Origin: Pseudomonas viridiflava
Lineage (GTDB): Bacteria; Pseudomonadota; Gammaproteobacteria; Pseudomonadales; Pseudomonadaceae
Direction of reading: 5' to 3'
Assembly (NCBI RefSeq): GCF_900583165.1
Contig: NZ_UTKY01000122.1
Location: forward strand, 57,102-121,101
Length of the DNA: 64,000 bases
Made by a program: the position numbers and the translations under genes. How positions within the stretch are numbered: position 1 is the first letter of the stretch; the number at the start of each line of letters is the position of its first letter. The notes under the pieces were generated by a model. The model saw only the letters and a program-made list of their open reading frames with translations, searched no databases and was not told the DNA's origin. This document shows positions 40,882-49,464 of the stretch, in pieces.

Positions 40882-41742
40882 CTAGTCGTAGGGGTGGAAG
40901 CCGTGACCAGTCTTACGCCCTAACCTTCCTGCGTGAACCATTTCACGTAGTAGTGGCGCGGGACGGTATTTCGAGTCACCAAACGCTTCATGAAAAGCAT
41001 CAAGGATCGACAGAAGCGTATCCAGCCCAATTAAATCGGCTAGCGCCAGCGGACCGAGGGGGTGGGCGCAACCCAATGTCATGCCCCGGTCGATATCCTC
41101 TGCAGAAGCGAGTCCCTCCTGCAGTACGAAAATAGCTTCGTTTAGCATAGGAACGAGGATTCGGTTGACGACAAACCCCGGAGCATTGCGAACGTTAATG
41201 GGTGTCTTACCCAATCGGGCAGCTAAAGCCGCAATTTGCTGATGGGTTTCATCGCATGTATGCAGCCCTCTGATCACTTCGACTAGTTGCAACACGGGTA
41301 CTGGGTTGAAGAAGTGCAACCCGATGAAGCGGTCCGGGGAAGAGATGCTTGACGCTAATTCAGTAATAGACAGCGAAGATGTGTTGCTGGCGATTAAACC
41401 AGTGACAGGCAGCACGGCATCAAGCTTTGCGAGGATGCTCTTCTTGACTTGCAGATCTTCGCTTGCCGCCTCGATGACCAGATCGCAGGTCGACAGTGGC
41501 CCGTAGTCTCCCGCACAACTGAGCAAATCTAATGCTTCGCCGCGCTGCTGAGTTGAAAGCGCCCCCTTATCCACCTGCCGTTGCATGGCAGCACCGATAC
41601 GATCAATGCCGCGCTGTCCCAGTTGAGTCGAGGTATCCACAAGCACTACAGTGAGGCCAGCCTGGACGCAGACCTGAGCGATCCCAGTGCCCATGGTACC
41701 CGCGCCGATAACGCCGATTTTCTTCAATTTAATGTTCTGCAT
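40882..41742 (-). CDS. 3-hydroxyacyl-CoA (3-hydroxybutyryl-CoA) dehydrogenase
   Basis: NAD-dependent dehydrogenase of 286 residues. The Rossmann motif IGVIGAGTMGTGIAQ is at the N-terminus, the catalytic region FIGLHFFNPVPVLQLVEVI holds the family His, and NAPGFVVNRIL opens the C-terminal domain. ATG 41742 is placed one base after the thiolase stop (41744), making the pair tightly coupled; the longer frame to 41787 overlaps the thiolase. It oxidises the 3-hydroxyacyl-CoA made by the enoyl-CoA hydratase at 57073. Confidence 0.92.
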   Translation of the reverse strand: MQNIKLKKIGVIGAGTMGTGIAQVCVQAGLTVVLVDTSTQLGQRGIDRIGAAMQRQVDKGALSTQQRGEALDLLSCAGDYGPLSTCDLVIEAASEDLQVKKSILAKLDAVLPVTGLIASNTSSLSITELASSISSPDRFIGLHFFNPVPVLQLVEVIRGLHTCDETHQQIAALAARLGKTPINVRNAPGFVVNRILVPMLNEAIFVLQEGLASAEDIDRGMTLGCAHPLGPLALADLIGLDTLLSILDAFHEAFGDSKYRPAPLLREMVHAGRLGRKTGHGFHPYD

Positions 41743-41743
41743 A

Positions 41744-42928
41744 TCAAACCCGCTCCAGTACGACTGCAATACCCTGTCCACCGCCAATACACATAGTCAC
41801 CAGCGCATAACGACCATTAACTCGTTGCAACTCGTGAATTGCCTTGGTGCAAAGAATTGCACCTGAAGCCCCTACTGGGTGGCCAAGCGCGATGCCCGAT
41901 CCGTTCGGGTTGACCTTTTCCGGATTAAATTCGAGCGACTTGGCCACCGCGCACGCTTGTGCGGCGAACGCCTCGTTCGACTCGATTACATCCATATCCG
42001 CGACTGTCAGCCTGGCGCGCTGCAGTGCCAGCCGGGACGCGGGGATCGGCCCCAGTCCCATCAAGGTCGGTTCGACGCCAGCGTGCCCATAAGAGACTAC
42101 TCGTGCCAGTGGCCGTAACCCTTGCTGCTTGACGGCCTGTCCAGAGGCGAGCACCAGCGCACTGGCTCCGTCGTTCAGGCCTGATGAGTTCCCGGCGGTG
42201 ACCGTTCCATGGGACTGAAACACAGGTTTCATGCGGGCGAGCTGCTCCAGCGTGACGTCGGCGCGAACGTGTTCGTCAACGGCGAAGCTATGCATCTGCC
42301 TGCCTTGCTTAGTCTGGATCGGAATAATTTGATCAGTGAAACGCCCCTCCCGAATGGCTCGCGCTGCGCGCTGTTGGCTCAGCAGCGCGAGTTGATCCTG
42401 CTCTTGGCGGCTAATGCCTTCGGTCGTCGCGACGTTTTCTGCGGTGATTCCCATGTGGATGCCATGGATCGGGTCCTGCAATGCACCCAGCATCAGATCT
42501 TGCAGTTGTGAGTCCCCCATACGGGCGCCCCACCGGACAGCAGGTGCCAAGTAGGCGCTCCGGCTCATCGACTCCACACCACCAGCCATTACAATCTGGG
42601 CGTCATTCAACTTCAACATCTGGGCAGCGCTGACGAGCGCCTGCAAACCAGACCCGCAGAGTCGATTCACCGCGAAAGCAGGGGAGGTCGCCGGAATGCC
42701 AGATTGAAGTGCTGCAACCCGAGCGATATAGGCATCTTGCGGTACTGTATTGATGACGTGCCCGAAGACCACGTGTTCAATCTGATCCGGCTCACATCCT
42801 GCTCGTTGTACCGCTGCGCGAGCGACCGCTGTCGCAAGCTCGGCGGGCGGTGTGTCTTTTAAAGAGCCACCAAAAGTGCCGATGGCTGTGCGCACTGCAC
42901 TGACGATGAAAACTTCTCGATCCGACAT
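41744..42928 (-). CDS. Acetyl-CoA C-acetyltransferase (thiolase)
   Basis: Thiolase of 394 residues with the acyl-cysteine in NRLCGSGLQA, His in GHPVGASGAI and the second Cys in MCIGGGQGIA. GGAAGGAG precedes ATG 42928. It heads a minus-strand pair with the 3-hydroxyacyl-CoA dehydrogenase and completes the beta-oxidation turn. Similar in size and layout to the thiolase at 11671 but clearly not identical, so the two clusters are separate acquisitions or old paralogues. Confidence 0.92.
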   Translation of the reverse strand: MSDREVFIVSAVRTAIGTFGGSLKDTPPAELATAVARAAVQRAGCEPDQIEHVVFGHVINTVPQDAYIARVAALQSGIPATSPAFAVNRLCGSGLQALVSAAQMLKLNDAQIVMAGGVESMSRSAYLAPAVRWGARMGDSQLQDLMLGALQDPIHGIHMGITAENVATTEGISRQEQDQLALLSQQRAARAIREGRFTDQIIPIQTKQGRQMHSFAVDEHVRADVTLEQLARMKPVFQSHGTVTAGNSSGLNDGASALVLASGQAVKQQGLRPLARVVSYGHAGVEPTLMGLGPIPASRLALQRARLTVADMDVIESNEAFAAQACAVAKSLEFNPEKVNPNGSGIALGHPVGASGAILCTKAIHELQRVNGRYALVTMCIGGGQGIAVVLERV

Positions 42929-43041
42929 AATCGCGCTCCTTCCGTTATCGTGGTTGGAGTTTATTGAGCGAACAAGCAGAGTCCTATGCCGAAACAGTCC
43001 AGTAACTCCTGAGCTTTTTGGCCATTAATGAGGGGGATGAC

Positions 43042-44136
43042 ATGATGCAGCACGGCGAAGCGGTGTCGCCGGTACGCGACCGAGATACCGTGGCGGCTTA
43101 TTTCGTCAGTGCGGGCCTGTGGCGACTGCAACAGACCCCCTCGAAGACAGACGCCATTTTGCGGAGCGTCGACATCGATCCCGCCTGGCTGACCGACCCG
43201 CTCTTTCGGATATCCGCGCAATCCGTCACCCGCTTTTGGCTTGCCATTACTGAAGAGCTCAATGACGAGTTCTTTGGGTTTGATTCACATGGCATGCCCA
43301 GGGGCACGTTTGCGTTGATCTGTCGTCACGTAATACATGAGCCCAATTTGGGGCGAGCGCTCCACCAATGCTTAGAAGCATTCGGACTGTTCGTCCATGA
43401 TGTGCGCGCGCGCCTTGAAGTGCACGGACGCCGTGCCGCCATCATCGTTGAGAACCGACTAAGCGACCCAGGTATCATCCATGTCGCGGAGGAGATTTTT
43501 CTAAGCATGGTTATTGGGGTGATTTGCTGGTTGACCGGACGCAGGCTGCTGTTCGACAGCACTGAGTTCGGCCATGAGCGTACACTCCACGGCGCCGACC
43601 CTATGCTCTGGGGCCCCTGGACCAAATTCGATGCGCCGCACACGCGCCTTGAGTTCGATGCTGTCCAGCTCAAACTGCCCGTTGTGCGTGACTTTGGCGC
43701 ACTTAAACATTTTTTACGAGCCGCTCCTGAGGGCGTGGTGGTCAGCTTTCGAAATCGCAGTGGATTGGCCGCGGGAGTATATCGATTGCTTCGTGACGAT
43801 ACCGGCCACATATGGCCGACGCAGGCCCAAATTGCCGAAACGATGCAACTGACTCATTCATCGTTTCGGCGGCGCCTGGAACGCGAAGGCCTGAGCTTTC
43901 AGGCTCTGAAACACCAGGTTCGACGAGCAATTGCCTTCGACCTGCTTAGTCGTACCGATATACCTATTACTGAGATCGCTATTCGTGCACGTTTCCAGGA
44001 ACCTAGCGCATTTCATCGAGCGTTTCGTCAATGGACAGGCATGAGCCCAGGCCAGTACCGAGACAGTTGCAGAAAGCACACCTCGCAGGCGGGGGATGCG
44101 CTAGATAACGCTCGCAGAAGCGAAGAAGATTTGTAA
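43042..44136 (+). CDS. AraC-family transcriptional regulator
   Basis: A 364-residue AraC protein of the same type as those at 7328 and 18777. The sensor domain has DEFFGFDSHGMPRGTFALIC, and the C-terminus has ITEIAIRARFQEPSAFHRAF and WTGMSPGQYRD. AGGGGG lies five bases before ATG 43042; ATG 43045 is adjacent and TTG 43018 is in frame. It diverges from the thiolase pair and probably controls it. Confidence 0.88.
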   Translation: MMQHGEAVSPVRDRDTVAAYFVSAGLWRLQQTPSKTDAILRSVDIDPAWLTDPLFRISAQSVTRFWLAITEELNDEFFGFDSHGMPRGTFALICRHVIHEPNLGRALHQCLEAFGLFVHDVRARLEVHGRRAAIIVENRLSDPGIIHVAEEIFLSMVIGVICWLTGRRLLFDSTEFGHERTLHGADPMLWGPWTKFDAPHTRLEFDAVQLKLPVVRDFGALKHFLRAAPEGVVVSFRNRSGLAAGVYRLLRDDTGHIWPTQAQIAETMQLTHSSFRRRLEREGLSFQALKHQVRRAIAFDLLSRTDIPITEIAIRARFQEPSAFHRAFRQWTGMSPGQYRDSCRKHTSQAGDALDNARRSEEDL

Positions 44137-44215
44137 AATGGTGCAAAGCACCCGGGGCAGTCCAAGCTGAGGCTGGCCACCATGGGCATTTAATCGGCGG
44201 GAGTTCCAATAAAAC

Positions 44216-44980
44216 ATGGTGGAAAAAGAAGACTCAGCCTTATCCGAGCCGGGTAAGCGCGATCCTCAAAATCATCGCACCGTCGACCGCGTCACCCGTA
44301 TTCTCGAAGAGGTCGTTTACCACCCAGGCATGACCTTCGGTGAGCTGGTGCGGGTACTGGATTACCCGAAAAGCTCTGTGCATGGTTTCGTGCAAGGTCT
44401 GCTCGCCAAAGGCTGGCTGTACGAAGATCGAAACCGCTTCTATCTGGGCCCAGCGATTTATGGTTTGACTCTGGCCAGCGGCCATGTGCGTGCTGACTTC
44501 GTGACACATGCCGATTTGCTCGCACTGCACGACTCCACCGGCCTGGCTGTGTTTCTGGGAGTGCAAGCGGGGGATCACCTGATCTATATCGCTGAAGCCG
44601 GTATTGATCCTGTAGAAGGTTTTGCGGCACGAACCAACATTCGTCGCACACTGTTGATGACCGCAGCAGGTAAAGTCTTGCTGGCCGAGCAGGCGAACGC
44701 TGACCGACTGTCTTACCTAAGACGCCGAGAACCCGATGAGCGCGAAATGGTCGATCAATTTCTGAATGAGATTGAAGATATCAAGACAACACGCATCGCC
44801 ACCAACCGGATCAATAAGCGCCTCGCTATTGCGACCTGCGTTCGCAACCTAGCCGGATCGGCCGTGGCTGCAGTTACGCTGGTCGGACCGGAGCAGAAGG
44901 TAAAACTCAACATCGAGGCACTCAGTAAAACGCTGTTGAAAGCCGTTGGGGCCTGGTCCAAGCGCTCTGGCGGACACTAG
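44216..44980 (+). CDS. IclR-family transcriptional regulator
   Basis: A 254-residue IclR protein. The N-terminal winged helix reads VDRVTRILEEVVYHPGMTFGELVRVLDYPKSSVHGFVQGL in pieces, and the effector domain includes STGLAVFLGVQAGDHLIYIAEAG, TAAGKVLLAEQ and NKRLAIATCVRNLAGSAVAAVTL. No strong ribosome site is seen before ATG 44216. IclR proteins bind palindromic targets. The only clear palindromes in this cluster are at 51886-51925 and 52045-52078, so this protein is the leading candidate to control the two divergent operons there. Confidence 0.88.
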   Translation: MVEKEDSALSEPGKRDPQNHRTVDRVTRILEEVVYHPGMTFGELVRVLDYPKSSVHGFVQGLLAKGWLYEDRNRFYLGPAIYGLTLASGHVRADFVTHADLLALHDSTGLAVFLGVQAGDHLIYIAEAGIDPVEGFAARTNIRRTLLMTAAGKVLLAEQANADRLSYLRRREPDEREMVDQFLNEIEDIKTTRIATNRINKRLAIATCVRNLAGSAVAAVTLVGPEQKVKLNIEALSKTLLKAVGAWSKRSGGH

Positions 44981-45088
44981 GCAGTCTTTGTGCCCACAAA
45001 CGCAGATGCCAGGGTATTACTCTGAGCGCTGCGCAGTCAGTTTTCCTTTTGGGGCGCTCATCCAGTAGCTCGTCGAAGACAACGTTTA

Positions 45089-46504
45089 TCATCCAATAAC
45101 TGATTGATATTCGAGAAACTCCTCGATACCGAAGCGTCCCCACTCCCGCCCTACTCCCGAAAGCTTGAATCCACCATGGGGCGCAAGTTTGTTCAACGGC
45201 GCACCGTTGATACGCACCCGCCCAACTCGCAGGCTGCTAGCTATCCGCCGCGCGCGATCAGCGTCCTGACTCCACACGGCTGCGGCCAGTCCGTACGGGG
45301 AGTCGTTGGCGATAGCGACTGCACCTTCTTCGTCATCGAAAGGGATGATCACTAGCACCGGCCCGAATACCTCTTCGCGGGCGATAATCGATTGGTTGTC
45401 ACTGCTGAAAACCGTGGGTTGAACAAAATAGCCGATATCCAATCCCACAGGTGCCTGCGCCCCGCCCGTCAATAGCCGAACATTGGCGGCAATTGCCGAA
45501 TCGATATGGCCACGTACCCGGTCTCGCTGCGCTTGCGTGGTGACCGGCCCAAGCGTTGTAGCTGGATCAAAGGGGTCGCCGATGATGAAGCTACAAGCTT
45601 TATGCACTGCAATTTCCTCGGCCTCACGCAGTCGTGAGCGCGGTACGAGCAAGCGGCTCAAGCCGCCACAGACCTGGCCCGAGTTGCGGAAGGCATCATC
45701 GATACCGGTACGGATGGCGCTTTCAAAATCGGCATCCTCCAAGGCAATGTTGGCCGACTTGCCACCCAGCTCTAGGTGCACACGCTTGATGTGCCTGGCG
45801 GCGGCTTGCATCACCCGTTGGCCCGCCCCCACTGACCCCGTTAACGACACCATATCGATCAGCGGATGAGCGCTGATTGCCTCCCCCACTTCTTCACCGG
45901 TGCCACAGACCAGATTAAACACACCGTCAGGTACACCCGCCTCCTGAGCCATTTCGGCGAACATGAAGGCCGTCAGAGGCGCAACCTCACTACCTTTCAG
46001 TACAACGGTGCAGCCTGCGGCCATAGCCGCCCCTGCCTTAGAGATGATGGAGCGCAACGGCGCGTTCCACGCAGTGATGGCGCCGACAACCCCTGCCGGC
46101 TCACGGCGCACAATCGCGTTGCCAAGCGCCTCGGACCAAACTATCTGCTCCATGCTGCTGGCAAGCACTCGCAACTCATCTACAGCGCCAAGTGTCTGCG
46201 ACTGGGCCGCGAATGCGATGGGATGCCCGACCTCACTGACGATGGTGCGGGTAATTTCCTCGGATCGAGTCTCAACCAAATCGGCCAACCCCCTGAAGAT
46301 CGCCGCTCGCGATTGTACGGATGTCCGGGACCAGTCTTCGAAGGCCCTCGCAGCCGCCAGGGCTGCGAGGTTGACGTCATCGACATTGCCCCGGGGAATC
46401 GACGCTATTGGCTGTTCGGTCGTGGGATTAATGACGATCAAACGATCCCGTCCCGCAGACTCACGCCAATGACCGCCGATAAAGATGCGGTTGTGCTCGA
46501 TCAT
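45089..46504 (-). CDS. Aldehyde dehydrogenase (NAD(P)+)
   Basis: A 471-residue aldehyde dehydrogenase. Landmarks are GVVGAITAWNAPL, VVLKGSEVAPLTAF, VSLTGSVGAGQRV, the general-base Glu in LELGGKSANIAL, and the catalytic Cys in FRNSGQVCGGLSRL. EEVFGPVLVIIPF and a C-terminal HGGFKLSGVGREWG are present. AAGGAA precedes ATG 46504. It is the last gene of the long minus-strand operon that starts at 51869. Together with the second aldehyde dehydrogenase at 52372 it suggests that two aldehydes arise in the pathway. Confidence 0.92.
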   Translation of the reverse strand: MIEHNRIFIGGHWRESAGRDRLIVINPTTEQPIASIPRGNVDDVNLAALAAARAFEDWSRTSVQSRAAIFRGLADLVETRSEEITRTIVSEVGHPIAFAAQSQTLGAVDELRVLASSMEQIVWSEALGNAIVRREPAGVVGAITAWNAPLRSIISKAGAAMAAGCTVVLKGSEVAPLTAFMFAEMAQEAGVPDGVFNLVCGTGEEVGEAISAHPLIDMVSLTGSVGAGQRVMQAAARHIKRVHLELGGKSANIALEDADFESAIRTGIDDAFRNSGQVCGGLSRLLVPRSRLREAEEIAVHKACSFIIGDPFDPATTLGPVTTQAQRDRVRGHIDSAIAANVRLLTGGAQAPVGLDIGYFVQPTVFSSDNQSIIAREEVFGPVLVIIPFDDEEGAVAIANDSPYGLAAAVWSQDADRARRIASSLRVGRVRINGAPLNKLAPHGGFKLSGVGREWGRFGIEEFLEYQSVIG

Positions 46505-46538
46505 CGCTGTGTTCCTTATTCGAATGGCTATCAGGCAT

Positions 46539-47702
46539 TCACCAGGCGGCGCGCAGTATCTGCTGTAGTTGCTCTACATCATCCACGCGGCGAGGGTTGC
46601 CTTTCAAAAACCAGTCACTCATAGCACTGGCTGCGATGCTGTCCAGCGCATCGTCCAGCACTCCGGCATGGCTGAGTTGCCCGGGCACACCGAGACGCTC
46701 AAAGCCTTGGCCGATGGACTCGATCATCGCCTCGTTCGACACGCCCTGCAGACCCAGCGCCTGACGAATCTTCGTCAGACCTTCACGAGCCACCTCAGCG
46801 TTGAAGCGCATCACATGGGGCAAAAGTATAGCGTTGGCCGTGCCATTTTCGATGTCGCACCGCGCCCCAATTGCGTGGCCCAGCACAGTGGTAATACCAC
46901 CTCCGGTGTAGTCCGTTCCCTGCCCACAAAGGATCGCCGCCAGCACTAGTTGCGTACGAGTCGCGGCCTCATCAAGTTGCTCCGGCCTGGAAAACGCCCC
47001 GGCAAGCAGGCGCAGGGCATGCATCAATAACGCATCAGACAGAGGATCGCCCTGCGTCGACATCAATCCTTCGATAGCCATGGCATACGTATTGAGGCTC
47101 GCGCTGACCAGCAACGACTGCGGTGCAGATGCCAGCATCGTGGGGTCTATAAATACGGCGTGTGCGCGAGTTTTTGGATCGTATAGCGCTAGACGCTCCT
47201 GGTACTCCGTGTCGAATACCGCGCTGCCCGCCTTTGCTACAGCGGTGGTTGGTGTTGTCGGCACAATGAACTGCGGCATTTTGGCCTGCATCAGTTTGGG
47301 GCTGTGCAACTGCCCTTCATCATCTCGATAAGTACTGAGGGCGCTGGCGCCCTTGCCTTCCGCCAAGAGGATACTCGCCGCCCGTGCGGTGACGATGGCC
47401 GAGCCGCCGCCCAGCGCAACAACAGCATCCGCCTCCCACTCACGCAGCGTATCGACCGCTGCCTCGACGCTACTTATCGGGCTATGCGCCTGTACCCCAG
47501 AGAATAAACCGATAAAACGCTCGCCCATCGCGTCTCGCAAAGACGTCATAAGGGCATCCTGACGAGACATCGAAGCACCACAAAGCACTACCGCACGCTG
47601 GCATCCGGCTCGCGCCAACTCTTTGCCCAACTGCGCAAGGCTGGCTGGGCCGCTGAAGAGGCGCAGCGCTGGTATAACGTGCTGAAAATTTTCACCGCTC
47701 AT
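46539..47702 (-). CDS. Iron-type alcohol dehydrogenase / maleylacetate reductase-fold protein lacking metal ligands
   Basis: A 387-residue member of the iron-containing alcohol dehydrogenase superfamily. The nucleotide part shows VVALGGGSAIVTARAASIL and PQFIVPTTPTTAVAKAG; the second domain ends in NGTANAILLPHVMRFNAE. ATG 47702 follows a strong AAAGGAGG. Aligning by eye with FucO, the four metal ligands (Asp196, His200, His263, His277) correspond to N204, M208, T272 and N286 here, while the conserved non-ligand His (H276) is kept. The usual GTGSE phosphate loop is also altered. It may be a metal-independent enzyme, a different chemistry, or a regulatory homologue. It shares the operon with aldehyde dehydrogenase and AMP ligase. 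Confidence 0.8.
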   Translation of the reverse strand: MSGENFQHVIPALRLFSGPASLAQLGKELARAGCQRAVVLCGASMSRQDALMTSLRDAMGERFIGLFSGVQAHSPISSVEAAVDTLREWEADAVVALGGGSAIVTARAASILLAEGKGASALSTYRDDEGQLHSPKLMQAKMPQFIVPTTPTTAVAKAGSAVFDTEYQERLALYDPKTRAHAVFIDPTMLASAPQSLLVSASLNTYAMAIEGLMSTQGDPLSDALLMHALRLLAGAFSRPEQLDEAATRTQLVLAAILCGQGTDYTGGGITTVLGHAIGARCDIENGTANAILLPHVMRFNAEVAREGLTKIRQALGLQGVSNEAMIESIGQGFERLGVPGQLSHAGVLDDALDSIAASAMSDWFLKGNPRRVDDVEQLQQILRAAW

Positions 47703-47733
47703 CGCAGACCTCCTTTGTGACTCGGACACCGGC

Positions 47734-49323
47734 TCATGCCTGTGCCTGCTCGGCGGCTTGTAAGCTACGCTCGTGCTGAATCAACGACGCCTTATCAATT
47801 TTCCCGGCATGATTGGTAGGTAGAGGGTCGGCCTGAATTCTCCAGCGACTAGGAATTGCGAAGGATGCGAGTTCGCCTTTAAGTTGCTCGCGCAACTCTT
47901 GCGGCGTGCGTCGTTGCGGGTCGACCACAATCGCCATCACTTCTTCGCCAAGATCGGCATGGGGCATGGCGAACACCACGACTTCGGCGATACCCTGAAT
48001 TTCCATCAGCGCGCGCTCCACCGATACGGGCGAGATGTTCTCCCCACCTCGAATGATTACGTCCTTGCAACGGCCGGTAATCCAGAGGTGACCGGCCTCA
48101 TCAAGGTAGCCAATATCACCAGTGTGTAACCAACCTTCAGCATCAATAGGAGAGCTCTGGTTCGCGTAGTAACCGCTCATTTGCGTAGGCGAGCGCAGCA
48201 GGATCTCCCCATCTGGAAGCCCCTCGCGCTGGCGGAACTCAACTTCCACACAAGACAACGGCTTCCCACTGGAGCCAGGTCGTTCAGCTGTTTCTGCGCC
48301 TGACGCTGCGGTGGCCTGTCCACCGTTTTCGCTAAGGCCATAACCCGTTGCAATACGCGGTTCGACACCCGGCACACCGCTACGTAGACGGGCCAACAAT
48401 TCGGCGTGTACAGGCGCACCGCCCACGGTCAGCGACCGTAGCGAGGTGAGTCTGCGGGTTTTAATGTCCGGGTGTTCGAGTAAACGCGAGACCATCGTCG
48501 GCACGGCGCTCCAGCGGGTGACCTCGTACTGCTCGATCAGCGCCAGGGCTTCGGCAGGGTCGAACTTGTTACGCGGCATCACTAACGTGCCACCGATAAC
48601 CACCGCGCGTAGCAGTGTCTGCACACCGCCAATATGGAACAGCGGCCCAGTATGCAGGCCGATATCACTCGGCGTGCCGTCCAACTGATGCGGCAGTCGC
48701 CGGGTAATGTGCAGAAGCATTTGCAGACCCGCCAACAAACCGCGGTGAGACAACACAACCGCTTTTGGGCGACCTTCGGTACCGGAGGTGAAGATCACAA
48801 CTGCAGGGGCATTTTCATCGCTGGACGTCGGCCACTGAATCTGTGTGTAGTCAGCGCCACCTTGACTGGTTGCTGCCCACTGCCCCGTTCTCCAACCGCT
48901 CGGCATTTTGGCCAGGCCATGGGCGTCGGCCAGAGTGATTGCAGGCTGCAACAATTCAAGTGCGCCGAGCAATTCGCTCTGGCTCCACCAGCCATTGCCC
49001 AGCACAGGCACACCGCCTGCTTTCAGGCAGGCCCAAAAGTTAGCGATCCAATCGGCGCTATTCCAACCCAGCAATAACACATGGTCACCGGGCTTGATGC
49101 CCAGCGATAGCAAATGCGCTGCTTGGGCGTTGACCTTGGTAGCGAGATCAGCGAAGGTCACTTTCTCGTCACCCTGGACCACGTGAATCCGGTCACTCCA
49201 ACACTCGCAGAACGCCAGCAACTGTTCAACGCGACGGGGACGATCGGTGTACATCATGTAAGGAACACCGTTGATGCGTTCGACAGCGATCACGTCGCCC
49301 CACTGGGCCATTTTCTCAACCAT
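47734..49323 (-). CDS. Acyl-CoA synthetase (AMP-forming)
   Basis: A 529-residue adenylate-forming ligase. The motif IFTSGTEGRPKAVVLSHRG is near residue 180, IATGYGLSENGGQAT near 330, and WLHTGDIGYLDEAGHLWITGR with KDVIIRGGENISPVSVE later. The C-terminal catalytic lysine is in NHAGKIDKASLI. AGGGGA precedes ATG 49323; ATG 49311 is an alternative. It should activate the carboxylic acid formed by the aldehyde dehydrogenases. A CoA-transferase gene is next to it, so the cell has two ways of loading CoA. Confidence 0.9.
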   Translation of the reverse strand: MVEKMAQWGDVIAVERINGVPYMMYTDRPRRVEQLLAFCECWSDRIHVVQGDEKVTFADLATKVNAQAAHLLSLGIKPGDHVLLLGWNSADWIANFWACLKAGGVPVLGNGWWSQSELLGALELLQPAITLADAHGLAKMPSGWRTGQWAATSQGGADYTQIQWPTSSDENAPAVVIFTSGTEGRPKAVVLSHRGLLAGLQMLLHITRRLPHQLDGTPSDIGLHTGPLFHIGGVQTLLRAVVIGGTLVMPRNKFDPAEALALIEQYEVTRWSAVPTMVSRLLEHPDIKTRRLTSLRSLTVGGAPVHAELLARLRSGVPGVEPRIATGYGLSENGGQATAASGAETAERPGSSGKPLSCVEVEFRQREGLPDGEILLRSPTQMSGYYANQSSPIDAEGWLHTGDIGYLDEAGHLWITGRCKDVIIRGGENISPVSVERALMEIQGIAEVVVFAMPHADLGEEVMAIVVDPQRRTPQELREQLKGELASFAIPSRWRIQADPLPTNHAGKIDKASLIQHERSLQAAEQAQA

Positions 49324-49464
49324 TGTTGTATCCCCTGTTAGATACGGACGGGCCCGCCAAGCCCATCTTGCTGCGTGGGCAACATGGGCTTGGCGAGTCA
49401 GTCACTCGTTTGAGCAGAGGCGACCGGCTCTCTTCCAGTTTGGCCTGCTCGTAAATGCGATAGC

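Noticed and set aside
11671..42928. The two thiolases as a recent duplication
   Set aside because: Their active-site blocks agree but many other positions differ, and neighbours are unlike; no evidence of a recent copy event.
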